Assembly: GCA_947303905.1 (NCBI GenBank)
Contig: CAMYZR010000067.1
Coordinates: 1 to 7,122 of the forward strand
Reading direction: 5' to 3'
Length of the DNA: 7,122 nt
Source of the DNA: an uncultured Atopobiaceae bacterium
GTDB taxonomy: Bacteria; Actinomycetota; Coriobacteriia; Coriobacteriales; Atopobiaceae
Position numbers and translations under genes: made by a program
In this document: in pieces, positions 1 to 4,713 of the stretch
How positions within the stretch are numbered: the stretch's first letter is position 1
Layout of the letters: each line of letters opens with the position of its first letter
The notes under the pieces: model-generated
What the model was told of the DNA's origin: nothing
The model's database searches: none
What the model saw: only the letters and a program-made list of their open reading frames with translations

Positions 1-276
1 GGTGGCCTGATCGGCTACTTCCCCCCCTACGCGCTGGGCAGCGACAGCGGCGCGCAGCTCAAGGCCACGATGGTGCGCGAGGGCATGGACTTCGACGGCG
101 TCTGCGCCTCGGGCGACCTCTCCCCCATCCATGCATGGCTGCGCGACCGCATCTGGTGGCATGGACGCTCGCGCGACACCAACGAGCTGATTCTCGACGC
201 CTGCGGCGAGCCCTTCTCCGCCACGTACTTCACCGACTATCTCACCGAGAAGTTCTCGGCGCTGTACGGGCTGTAG
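1..276 (+). CDS. Carboxypeptidase M32 (Taq family), C-terminal fragment
   Basis: This is the last 91 residues of a zinc metallocarboxypeptidase of family M32, a cytoplasmic enzyme that removes C-terminal amino acids from peptides. The frame is open from base 1 to the TAG at 274-276, so the gene begins outside the window. The fragment opens with GYFPPYALGS at residues 5-14, which matches the conserved GYFPTYxLG segment of the family. It continues with a PIHAWLRDRIWWHGR block (residues 42-56), an ELILDACGEPF block, and the typical ending with YF.DYL..K...LY. The zinc-binding HExxH lies upstream and cannot be seen. Family members are about 500 residues long, so roughly four fifths is missing. 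The stop codon overlaps the Shine-Dalgarno sequence of dtd, so the two genes are probably co-transcribed. The family call is from recognised sequence blocks. Confidence 0.88.
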   Translation, partial: GGLIGYFPPYALGSDSGAQLKATMVREGMDFDGVCASGDLSPIHAWLRDRIWWHGRSRDTNELILDACGEPFSATYFTDYLTEKFSALYGL

Positions 277-285
277 GAGGCGCCG

Positions 286-753
286 ATGCGAGCAGTGCTG
301 CAACGCGTGTCGCAGGCAAGCGTGACGGTCGAGGACGAGGTTGTCGGACGCTGCGGCAAGGGCTTCATGGTGCTGTTGGGCATCTCCCCCAACGACACCG
401 AGGCCGAAGTCGAGCGCCTCTGGACCAAGATCTCGCGGCTGCGCGTCTTTGACGATGGCGAGGGCAAGATGAACCTCTCGCTCTCTGACATTGGCGGAGA
501 GGTGCTGGTGGTGAGCCAGTTCACGCTGTTTGCCGACACACGCAGGGGCAACCGGCCCTCGTTTGTAGGTGCGGCGCGGCCAGAGATCGCGATACCGCTT
601 TACGAGCGCTTCTGTGCGTTGGCGGCCGCCGACGTGGCACACGTGGGACGCGGCATCTTTGGGGCGGAGATGCAGGTGACACTCGTCAATGACGGTCCCG
701 TCACCATCTGTCTGGACACCGACGAGCTGGCAAGGCCCCGGCGCAGCTCATAA
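286..753 (+). CDS. dtd: D-aminoacyl-tRNA deacylase
   Basis: The protein (155 residues) hydrolyses the ester bond of D-aminoacyl-tRNAs, and of glycyl-tRNA(Ala), in the cytoplasm. This proofreading keeps D-amino acids out of translation. It starts with the canonical MRAVLQRVSQASVTV, has the active-site SQFTLFAD segment at residues 77-84, and the NDGPVT segment with the Gly-Pro motif at 135-140. The length is a little over the usual 145-150 because of a short basic tail (ARPRRSS). The ATG is preceded by AGGAGG at 275-280 with a 5-base spacer. That site overlaps the TAG of the M32 gene, which points to co-transcription and possibly translational coupling. No separate promoter is visible, and no terminator with a T-tract follows. 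Both conserved motifs are intact, so the enzyme should be active. Confidence 0.95.
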   Translation: MRAVLQRVSQASVTVEDEVVGRCGKGFMVLLGISPNDTEAEVERLWTKISRLRVFDDGEGKMNLSLSDIGGEVLVVSQFTLFADTRRGNRPSFVGAARPEIAIPLYERFCALAAADVAHVGRGIFGAEMQVTLVNDGPVTICLDTDELARPRRSS

Positions 754-765
754 CACAAACATGAG

Positions 766-794
766 TGGCCATATGTGGCCTAACGTGCTATATT
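766..794 (+). promoter_or_regulatory. Candidate sigma-A promoter upstream of mscL (distal)
   Basis: A -35-like TGGCCA (766-771, 4 of 6 consensus bases) lies 17 bases before TATATT (789-794). The -10 carries an extended TG two bases upstream (TGCTATATT). It sits just after the dtd stop, and transcription would begin near 801, leaving a leader of about 80 bases before the mscL start. It is predicted by eye only. Confidence 0.4.
767..780. promoter_or_regulatory. Short dyad GGCCA-TATG-TGGCC, possible operator
   Basis: An inverted repeat with perfect 5-base arms, GGCCA (767-771) and TGGCC (776-780), surrounds TATG. It overlaps the -35 and the spacer of the candidate mscL promoter, a position suited to a repressor or activator site. 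No T-tract follows, so it does not look like a dtd terminator. The arms are short enough to occur by chance. Confidence 0.25.
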
Positions 795-832
795 GCCACT
801 CGTTTTCGGGGAGTCTTCACGGTTCCTCCATC

Positions 833-841
833 TGCTATGGT
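833..841 (+). promoter_or_regulatory. Candidate extended -10 element (proximal mscL promoter)
   Basis: TGCTATGGT matches an extended -10 (TG at 833-834, TATGGT at 836-841). No convincing -35 lies at the right distance; TCTTCA at 814-819 is the best and is poor. A start near 848 would leave a leader of about 35 bases before mscL. It is an alternative to, or works beside, the distal candidate. Confidence 0.28.
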
Positions 842-845
842 AGTT

Positions 846-863
846 CGCATGCACCCGCATGCG
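846..863 (+). promoter_or_regulatory. Perfect 7-bp hairpin in the mscL leader
   Basis: CGCATGC (846-852) and GCATGCG (857-863) are exact inverted repeats around an ACCC loop. The hairpin ends 4 bases before the mscL ribosome-binding site at 868-874, and its second arm contains the upstream in-frame ATG at 859. In RNA it could stabilise the transcript or affect ribosome access; in DNA it could be an operator. Function is inference. Confidence 0.4.
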
Positions 864-867
864 TACC

Positions 868-874
868 AAAGGAG
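868..874 (+). promoter_or_regulatory. Ribosome-binding site that fixes the mscL start
   Basis: AAAGGAG (868-874) stands 8 bases before the ATG at 883. It lies downstream of the earlier in-frame ATG at 859, so initiation at 883 is far more likely. Confidence 0.8.
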
Positions 875-882
875 TGATTTGC

Positions 883-1305
883 ATGAGCAAGTATATGGAT
901 GAGTTCAAACAGTTCATCGCCAAGGGCAATGTCATGGATATGGCCGTCGGCGTTATCATCGGCGGCGCCTTCACGGCCATCGTCTCGTCGCTGACCGATG
1001 ACATCATCAACCCGCTGATCACCACCCTCACTGGTGGCGGTGCCGACATGGCTGGCTCGCTGGTCATCGCTGGCATGGACTTTGGCGCCTTCATCAGCGC
1101 CGTCATCAACTTCCTGATTGTTGCCTTCATCGTCTTCAACATCGTCAAGGCCATGAACAAGTTCCAGTCCATGGCTGGCCTCGAGGCACCGGCTGAGGAG
1201 CCCGCGCCCGTGCCCGTGTGCCCGAGCTGCCTCGAGGAGGTCAAGGAAGGCGCCACCCGTTGCCCGCACTGCGGCGGCGAGATCCCCGGCGGTGCCAAGG
1301 CGTAA
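883..1305 (+). CDS. mscL: Large-conductance mechanosensitive channel with zinc-ribbon tail
   Basis: The protein (140 residues) is a homo-oligomeric inner-membrane channel that opens under membrane tension and releases solutes during hypo-osmotic shock. The amphipathic N-terminal helix (MSKYMDEFKQFIAKGNVMDMA) is followed by TM1 (about residues 17-43, with the conserved GNVMDMAVGVIIGGAF and the NPL segment). A short extracellular loop (about 48-66) and TM2 (about 68-90) come next. The cytoplasmic end, after a Pro/Glu-rich linker (101-111), holds two CxxC pairs, CPSC (113-116) and CPHC (127-130), a zinc-ribbon arrangement. MscL proteins from Firmicutes and Actinobacteria often carry such an ending, while the E. 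coli type has a helical bundle instead. The start at 883 is chosen for its AAAGGAG; an ATG at 859 would add 8 residues (MRTKGVIC) and lies in a hairpin. The gene appears monocistronic, with its own promoter candidates and a strong terminator. Confidence 0.96.
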   Translation: MSKYMDEFKQFIAKGNVMDMAVGVIIGGAFTAIVSSLTDDIINPLITTLTGGGADMAGSLVIAGMDFGAFISAVINFLIVAFIVFNIVKAMNKFQSMAGLEAPAEEPAPVPVCPSCLEEVKEGATRCPHCGGEIPGGAKA

Positions 1306-1330
1306 GTCTTTCGCACAAGCGCAATGCCAG

Positions 1331-1364
1331 GAGGGACAGGTCAGCGGCCTGTCCCTCTTTCTTT
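1331..1364 (+). terminator. Rho-independent terminator of mscL
   Basis: GAGGGACAGG (1331-1340) and CCTGTCCCTC (1348-1357) form a perfect 10-bp stem with a 7-base loop, followed by TTTCTTT (1358-1364). It begins 26 bases after the mscL stop. This is a textbook intrinsic terminator. Confidence 0.93.
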
Positions 1365-1385
1365 CGTGACAAATGGCGCGCTCCC

Positions 1386-1571
1386 GGCGACCAGTCCGCA
1401 GTTTGGGACGGAACCGGCCTCCGTTGCGTCCCCCGGGACGGACCAGTGGCGTCTGGTCCGCTGTTTGGGACGGAACCGGCCTCCGTTGCGTCCCCCGGGA
1501 CGGACCAGTGGCGACTGGTCCGCCGATACGGACGGAACCGATGCCCGTTGCGTCCCCCGCAGCGGACCAGT
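1386..1571. repeat. Three tandem 62-bp units with nested inverted repeats
   Basis: Units A (1386-1447), B (1448-1509) and C (1510-1571) are each exactly 62 bases with no gaps. A and B differ at 4 positions and are identical over 51 bases (1401-1451 against 1463-1513). B and C differ at 12. Each unit holds an inner hairpin, GGGACGGAAC/GTTGCGTCCC with one G-G mismatch: arms 1405-1414/1423-1432 in A and 1467-1476/1485-1494 in B. In C the arms are 1530-1538/1547-1555, with a changed loop. Junctions form further palindromes: CGGACCAG/CTGGTCCG (1439-1446/1453-1460) and CGGACCAGT/ACTGGTCCG (1501-1509/1514-1522). Unit C is bounded by perfect 10-base arms (1514-1523 and 1562-1571). As 62 is not a multiple of 3, the frame shifts between units, which argues against coding. 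The array lies between converging genes, after the mscL terminator and 13 bases beyond the end of the minus-strand operon. It could be a bidirectional terminator, an mRNA-end stabiliser, a protein-binding array or a decayed mobile repeat. Confidence 0.93.
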
Positions 1572-1584
1572 GCGATAAGCCGCG

Positions 1585-2568
1585 CTAGAGCACTTGCTCC
1601 ATGCCGATCTTGCAGGGCTTCATGCCCATGGCCTCGTAGAAGCGCTGCGCACCGGGATTGCACGACCACACGTTCAGCGTGACGTTATAGAAGCCCTGTT
1701 CACGGGCCCAATCAATCACATAGTTGTAGACGGTGGAGCCCACGTGCTGCCCGCGGGCGGCCTCGTCCACGCAGATGTCGTCGATATAGAGCGAGCGCAC
1801 ATGCGTGCGTGCGGTGTCCTGCGTGAAGTCCTCGATGACGCAGAAGGCATAGCCCCGCACGTGTCCGCCCTCTCCCACACACACGAAGATGGGACGGCCG
1901 TCGTCAGCGATGATCTCTTCGAGCTCGTCGGCGGTGTACTTGGTGCCGCCAATCTGAAAGAGATCGGGGCGCCCCTCGGCATGCACCGTGCACACCTGAA
2001 CCAGCAGCCTTTGGATGTCGGGAATGTCTGACGCTTGCGCGCGACGAATCTGCATCGGTGTCTCCTTCGCTGGCGTTTGTGGCTTGCAAGGCCCCAGGGC
2101 CTTGAGTGCCAGGTTCACGTATATTTCGGCATTGCGATGGTTTGCCGCGATATCGTCCTCGGTCATTTTGCGAGCAGCTCGCGCGGGCGTGCCAAGCACC
2201 ACGATCCCGTCGGGTATGACGTCCCCCTTCTTGACCAGGGCGCCTGCTCCCACGATGCAGTTGCTGCCAATGCGGGCACCGTCCAGGATGATGGAACCCA
2301 TGCCAATGAGCGTGTTTTCGCCTACCGTGCACCCATGGACGATAGCGCCGTGACCAACGGTCACCCCCTCGCCCAAGACGGTCGGATGCCCCGCTGACAC
2401 GTGGATGACGGCGTTGTCCTGCACGTTGGTGCGAGGCCCGAGCACGATGGCGTCCTCGTCTGCGCGCAGCACGGCACCGTGCCAGATGGAGCAGCCCTCG
2501 GAGAGCGTCACCTCTCCGGTCACGACCGCAGTGGGAGCGACAAAGACGTCTCTAATCTTTTTCGCCAT
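1585..2568 (-). CDS. Gamma-carbonic-anhydrase-like protein fused to GNAT acetyltransferase
   Basis: One open frame of 327 residues contains two complete domains. Residues 1-158 are a left-handed beta-helix protein of the gamma-carbonic anhydrase/YrdA type. They have hexapeptide repeats and the conserved R35, D37, Q50 and D51. The three expected metal-binding histidines are at 56 (VIHV), 73 (VGHG) and 78 (VHGC), and a C-terminal helix closes the domain. The true reaction of this subfamily is often untested; CO2 hydration is possible. Residues 172-327 are a GNAT N-acyltransferase, with acetyl-CoA loop RGQHVG (272-277) and the closing NPGAQRFYEAMGM (304-316); its substrate is unknown. The linker (159-171, GPCKPQTPAKETP) contains no stop, but it does encode a Shine-Dalgarno sequence 6 bases before Met172. 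The GNAT may therefore also be made alone, or the reading through may be recent. The start ATG at 2568 follows GAGGGG. The gene lies 14 bases after the glycerate kinase gene, presumably in one operon. The domain calls are firm; a single polypeptide in the cell is less certain. Confidence 0.88.
   Translation of the reverse strand: MAKKIRDVFVAPTAVVTGEVTLSEGCSIWHGAVLRADEDAIVLGPRTNVQDNAVIHVSAGHPTVLGEGVTVGHGAIVHGCTVGENTLIGMGSIILDGARIGSNCIVGAGALVKKGDVIPDGIVVLGTPARAARKMTEDDIAANHRNAEIYVNLALKALGPCKPQTPAKETPMQIRRAQASDIPDIQRLLVQVCTVHAEGRPDLFQIGGTKYTADELEEIIADDGRPIFVCVGEGGHVRGYAFCVIEDFTQDTARTHVRSLYIDDICVDEAARGQHVGSTVYNYVIDWAREQGFYNVTLNVWSCNPGAQRFYEAMGMKPCKIGMEQVL
2053..2067 (-). promoter_or_regulatory. 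Internal ribosome-binding site and ATG at the CA/GNAT junction
   Basis: On the minus strand AAGGAG (2067-2062) stands 6 bases before an in-frame ATG (2055-2053), which is Met172 of the fusion and the natural first residue of the GNAT domain (MQIRRAQASDI). This is the arrangement expected for a separate gene, although no stop codon divides it from the upstream domain. An independent GNAT product would span 1585-2055 (156 residues, normal for the family). Confidence 0.6.
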
Positions 2569-2582
2569 GAGTCCCCCCTCGC

Positions 2583-3725
2583 CTACGCAAGCCTGCGGCC
2601 CATTGCAAGGAGGGCAAAGGTGCGCTCGGCAGCATAGGAGAAGTTCTCCTCTGCATGCGCATGCACCTCCTCGCGCGTGCTCACGTCAATCACGGCGGGC
2701 ACCAAGGCATCCACGCCACAATCGAGAAGCTCTCGCGCGTCCGCGTTCATACCACCCACGATGGCCACGCAGGCGACGCCTGCCTTTGCGCATCTCGCCG
2801 CGACTCCACTCACCACCTTGCCATGCGCGGACTGGCTGTCGGCGTGGCCCTCGCCGGTGATGCAGACATCGCAGCCTTCGAGCAGGCCATCAAAGCCGAC
2901 CAGGTTAAGCACCTGCTCGACGCCGGGTAAGAGCTCGGCACCGAGAAAGGCCCGTGCAGCAGCACCAAGGCCGCCAGCCGCACCCATTCCCGCAGCATCT
3001 GGATCAAAGTCCTCGAAAGCCTGGGCGAGCACCTTGGCATACGATTGCATGCCCGCCTCGAGACGGTCCGCGACCTGCGGCGTAGCACCCTTCTGCGGGC
3101 CAAAGACGTACGTGGCCCCACGCGGTCCCACCAGGGGATTGTCCACGTCGCACATGACATGGAAGCTCGTCGTAGCAATGCGCGAATCCATCTGCGAGAG
3201 GTCCACACGGGCCACGCGCTCGAGGTCGGCGCCCGTGCCGGCAAGCTCGTTGCCATCCGCGTCCTCGAAGCGCACACCCAGCGCGCGCATGCAGCCCATG
3301 CCGCCATCGTTGGTTGCGCTGCCGCCGATGGCGAGCGAGATGTCCGTCACGCCCTGGTCGAGCGCGTCTGCAATGAGTTCGCCCGTGCCAAAGGTGCTGG
3401 TGACAAGAGGGTCGTACTCGGCATGCGCCAGCAGAGGGAGACCCGATGCCTGAGCCATCTCGATGAGCGCGCGCCCTTCTCCCAAAAGCCCGTAGGCAGC
3501 GTCCACCTCGGCACCGCGCGGACCGTGCACGCGCACGATGCGACGCTTCCCACCCGTGGCATTCACCACGGCATCGACGGTGCCCTCTCCCCCATCAGCC
3601 ACCTCCACCCCGTGGACCTGCGCATCGAGGAAGCGCTCAAGAGCAGCCTCCCTCAACAGCTCAGCAGAGCGCGCGGACGAAATCGTCCCCTTGAACGAGT
3701 CGCAGGCAAAGAGAAAACGCGGCAT
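2583..3725 (-). CDS. glxK: Glycerate kinase (GarK/GlxK family)
   Basis: The protein (380 residues, the usual length) phosphorylates D-glycerate with ATP, giving 2-phosphoglycerate (class I) and so feeding glycerate into lower glycolysis in the cytoplasm. Characteristic blocks appear in order: DSFKGT (9-14), ADGGEGT (43-49), IGGSATNDGG (133-142), CDVDNPL (192-198), FGPQKG (208-213), GAAGGLGAA (248-256) and TGEGHADSQSAHGK (290-303). The last block has His294 where many members have Arg. The ATG at 3725 is preceded by AAAGGA (3738-3733) with a 7-base spacer. It is the first gene of a minus-strand unit that includes the downstream CA/GNAT gene, and it is divergent from the SpeE-like gene. A 19-bp palindrome 29 bases upstream of the start suggests regulation by a dimeric repressor or activator. 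No glycerate-forming enzyme or transporter is in view, so the source of glycerate is unknown. The symbol garK would serve equally well. Confidence 0.94.
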   Translation of the reverse strand: MPRFLFACDSFKGTISSARSAELLREAALERFLDAQVHGVEVADGGEGTVDAVVNATGGKRRIVRVHGPRGAEVDAAYGLLGEGRALIEMAQASGLPLLAHAEYDPLVTSTFGTGELIADALDQGVTDISLAIGGSATNDGGMGCMRALGVRFEDADGNELAGTGADLERVARVDLSQMDSRIATTSFHVMCDVDNPLVGPRGATYVFGPQKGATPQVADRLEAGMQSYAKVLAQAFEDFDPDAAGMGAAGGLGAAARAFLGAELLPGVEQVLNLVGFDGLLEGCDVCITGEGHADSQSAHGKVVSGVAARCAKAGVACVAIVGGMNADARELLDCGVDALVPAVIDVSTREEVHAHAEENFSYAAERTFALLAMGRRLA

Positions 3726-3753
3726 GGCGGCGTCCTTTCGTAGAGTATCGCGC

Positions 3754-3772
3754 AGACCAAATCATTCGGTCT
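3754..3772 (-). promoter_or_regulatory. 19-bp palindrome, probable operator of the glycerate kinase operon
   Basis: On the minus strand AGACCGAATGATTTGGTCT has 9-base arms around one central base, and 8 of 9 positions pair. It lies 28-47 bases upstream of the glycerate kinase ATG, where a promoter -10 region would be expected; AATGAT inside it is a weak -10 match. Symmetry and position suggest binding by a dimeric transcription factor. No regulator gene is in the window. Confidence 0.5.
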
Positions 3773-3781
3773 TGACTCCAC

Positions 3782-3813
3782 AAAGGGTACGCCTTTTTGC
3801 GCCTTCGAGGCGC
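3782..3813. other. Paired small inverted repeats in the divergent intergenic region
   Basis: AAAGG-GTACG-CCTTT (3782-3796) is followed by GCGCCT-TCG-AGGCGC (3799-3813), with a run of five T's between them. Reading rightwards, the T-run follows the weak first stem; reading leftwards, it is an A-run, so neither orientation makes a standard terminator. They may be leader structure or part of the control region shared by the divergent genes. Confidence 0.3.
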
Positions 3814-3821
3814 TCGTGAGG

Positions 3822-3848
3822 TTGCCAGAGTCGGCAGCGCGCTACACT
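3822..3848 (+). promoter_or_regulatory. Candidate promoter for the SpeE-like/M20 operon
   Basis: TTGCCA (3822-3827, 5 of 6 bases of the -35 consensus) and TACACT (3843-3848, 4 of 6 of the -10) are separated by 15 bases, which is shorter than ideal. A start near 3855 would give a leader of about 20 bases containing GGAGA (3866-3870). TTGACT at 3772-3777 is a better -35 but has no suitable -10 after it. Confidence 0.3.
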
Positions 3849-3876
3849 TGAGCCCGTAGTCGTACGGAGATGAGCC

Positions 3877-4713
3877 ATGCCCCCAGCCTTACCCATAGCC
3901 ATATGCGCCACGTTGGCGCTGGTAGTTGCCCTCATACGTGCCTGGGGCATCGTGTTTGTGGGCAAGACCATGGCGGGGCTGACCATAGTACACGACGACA
4001 GGCGCGTGATGCGCGAGCGCATTCGCGTGCTGGAGGTTGCGGGCACCTACCAGTCGGCCACATACCTCGACGACCGCTGGGCGGAGCCCGTTTTTGAGTA
4101 CCACCGTCTCTTTGACCACGCATTTGACCCGTGGGCGGCAACGGCGGCCAGCCCAACAAGCGCCGCCATCCTGGGAGGGGGTGGCTACGCCCTGCCCAAG
4201 CATCTGGTCGCGCACCATAGCGAGCTCGCGCGCATCGACGTGGTGGAGATCGATCCCGCCATAGAGCGCATCGCGCGCAAGCACTTCTTCTTGGACCGAC
4301 TCGAGCAGACCTATCATGCCGAAGCAACTGGCAGGCTCAAGCTTCACGTGGACGATGCCTTCGAGTGGCTGGAGAGCTGCGACCGGCGCTTTGACATCAT
4401 CATCAACGACTGCTTCTTGGCGCTCACGCCCGAGTTCTCCCTGCTTGTGCACGACGGGGCCGAGCTCATGCGCGACCACCTGAACGAGAACGGCGTCTAT
4501 CTGGCCAACGTGGTCTCGGCGATTTCGGGGCCAGATGCGGCGACCCTCTATGTCACAGCCGAGGCGCTGCGGGCGTACTTCTCCCACGTATGGATCTACT
4601 CCTGTGGGCTCAGCGACCCGTTTACCAGCGACAACAACATTGTCATTGCCACCGATGCGCCACACGCCTTTGTCGGCGCATGGGAGTGGCCCAACCTGCC
4701 CAAGGAGGCCTGA
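3877..4713 (+). CDS. Membrane-anchored spermidine synthase-like (SAM-fold) protein
   Basis: The protein (278 residues) has a hydrophobic N-terminal segment (about residues 3-28) that looks like a single membrane anchor or an uncleaved signal. A spermidine-synthase-type Rossmann domain follows. The approach region EVAGTYQSATYLDDRW (53-68) resembles the strand before the SpeE active site. ILGGGGY (98-104) is the nucleotide-binding glycine loop, VVEID (122-126) gives the acidic residue for the ribose hydroxyls, and HVDDAFEWL (157-165) gives the adenine-side acidic pair. The segment INDCFLALTPEF (176-187) stands where true spermidine synthases have DSxDPxGP. That polyamine-binding signature is absent, so aminopropyl transfer to putrescine is doubtful. 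A methyltransferase or another SAM-using activity is possible. The ATG is 6 bases after GGAGA. The stop overlaps the M20 start (TGATG), showing one operon. Such proteins are usually annotated only as spermidine synthase-like in Actinobacteria; the substrate is unknown. Confidence 0.82.
   Translation: MPPALPIAICATLALVVALIRAWGIVFVGKTMAGLTIVHDDRRVMRERIRVLEVAGTYQSATYLDDRWAEPVFEYHRLFDHAFDPWAATAASPTSAAILGGGGYALPKHLVAHHSELARIDVVEIDPAIERIARKHFFLDRLEQTYHAEATGRLKLHVDDAFEWLESCDRRFDIIINDCFLALTPEFSLLVHDGAELMRDHLNENGVYLANVVSAISGPDAATLYVTAEALRAYFSHVWIYSCGLSDPFTSDNNIVIATDAPHAFVGAWEWPNLPKEA
4702..4708 (+). promoter_or_regulatory. Ribosome-binding site that fixes the M20 peptidase start
   Basis: AAGGAGG (4702-4708) lies inside the last codons of the SpeE-like gene, 4 bases before the ATG at 4713. 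This selects 4713 over the in-frame ATG at 4590, which would add 41 unconserved residues. It fits translational coupling through the TGATG overlap. Confidence 0.85.

Noticed and set aside
859..882. Earlier ATG for mscL
   Set aside because: The Shine-Dalgarno sequence lies after it, and the family N-terminus begins at the ATG at 883.
1386..1571. CRISPR array
   Set aside because: The units are directly adjacent 62-mers with no unique spacers between repeats and no cas genes nearby.
1324..1578. Open frame of 84 codons across the 62-bp repeat array (and others of 71-154 codons in the same place)
   Set aside because: The frame shifts with every 62-base unit, there is no ribosome-binding site, and the translation is Arg/Pro/Gly-rich with no known domain. 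It is the by-product of stop-poor GC-rich repeats.
2677..3453. Long + strand open frame (258 codons) opposite glycerate kinase
   Set aside because: The translation is low-complexity (Ser/Ala/Pro/Arg) with no domain, while the minus strand encodes a full glycerate kinase with all motifs.
3782..3813. Intrinsic terminator in the divergent region
   Set aside because: No gene runs into this region from either side, and the T-run precedes the stronger GCGCCT/AGGCGC stem rather than following it.
4590..4712. Upstream in-frame extension of the M20 peptidase (41 residues)
   Set aside because: It overlaps the SpeE-like gene deeply, is rich in Cys/His/Arg without conservation, and lacks a ribosome-binding site. 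AAGGAGG before 4713 marks the start.
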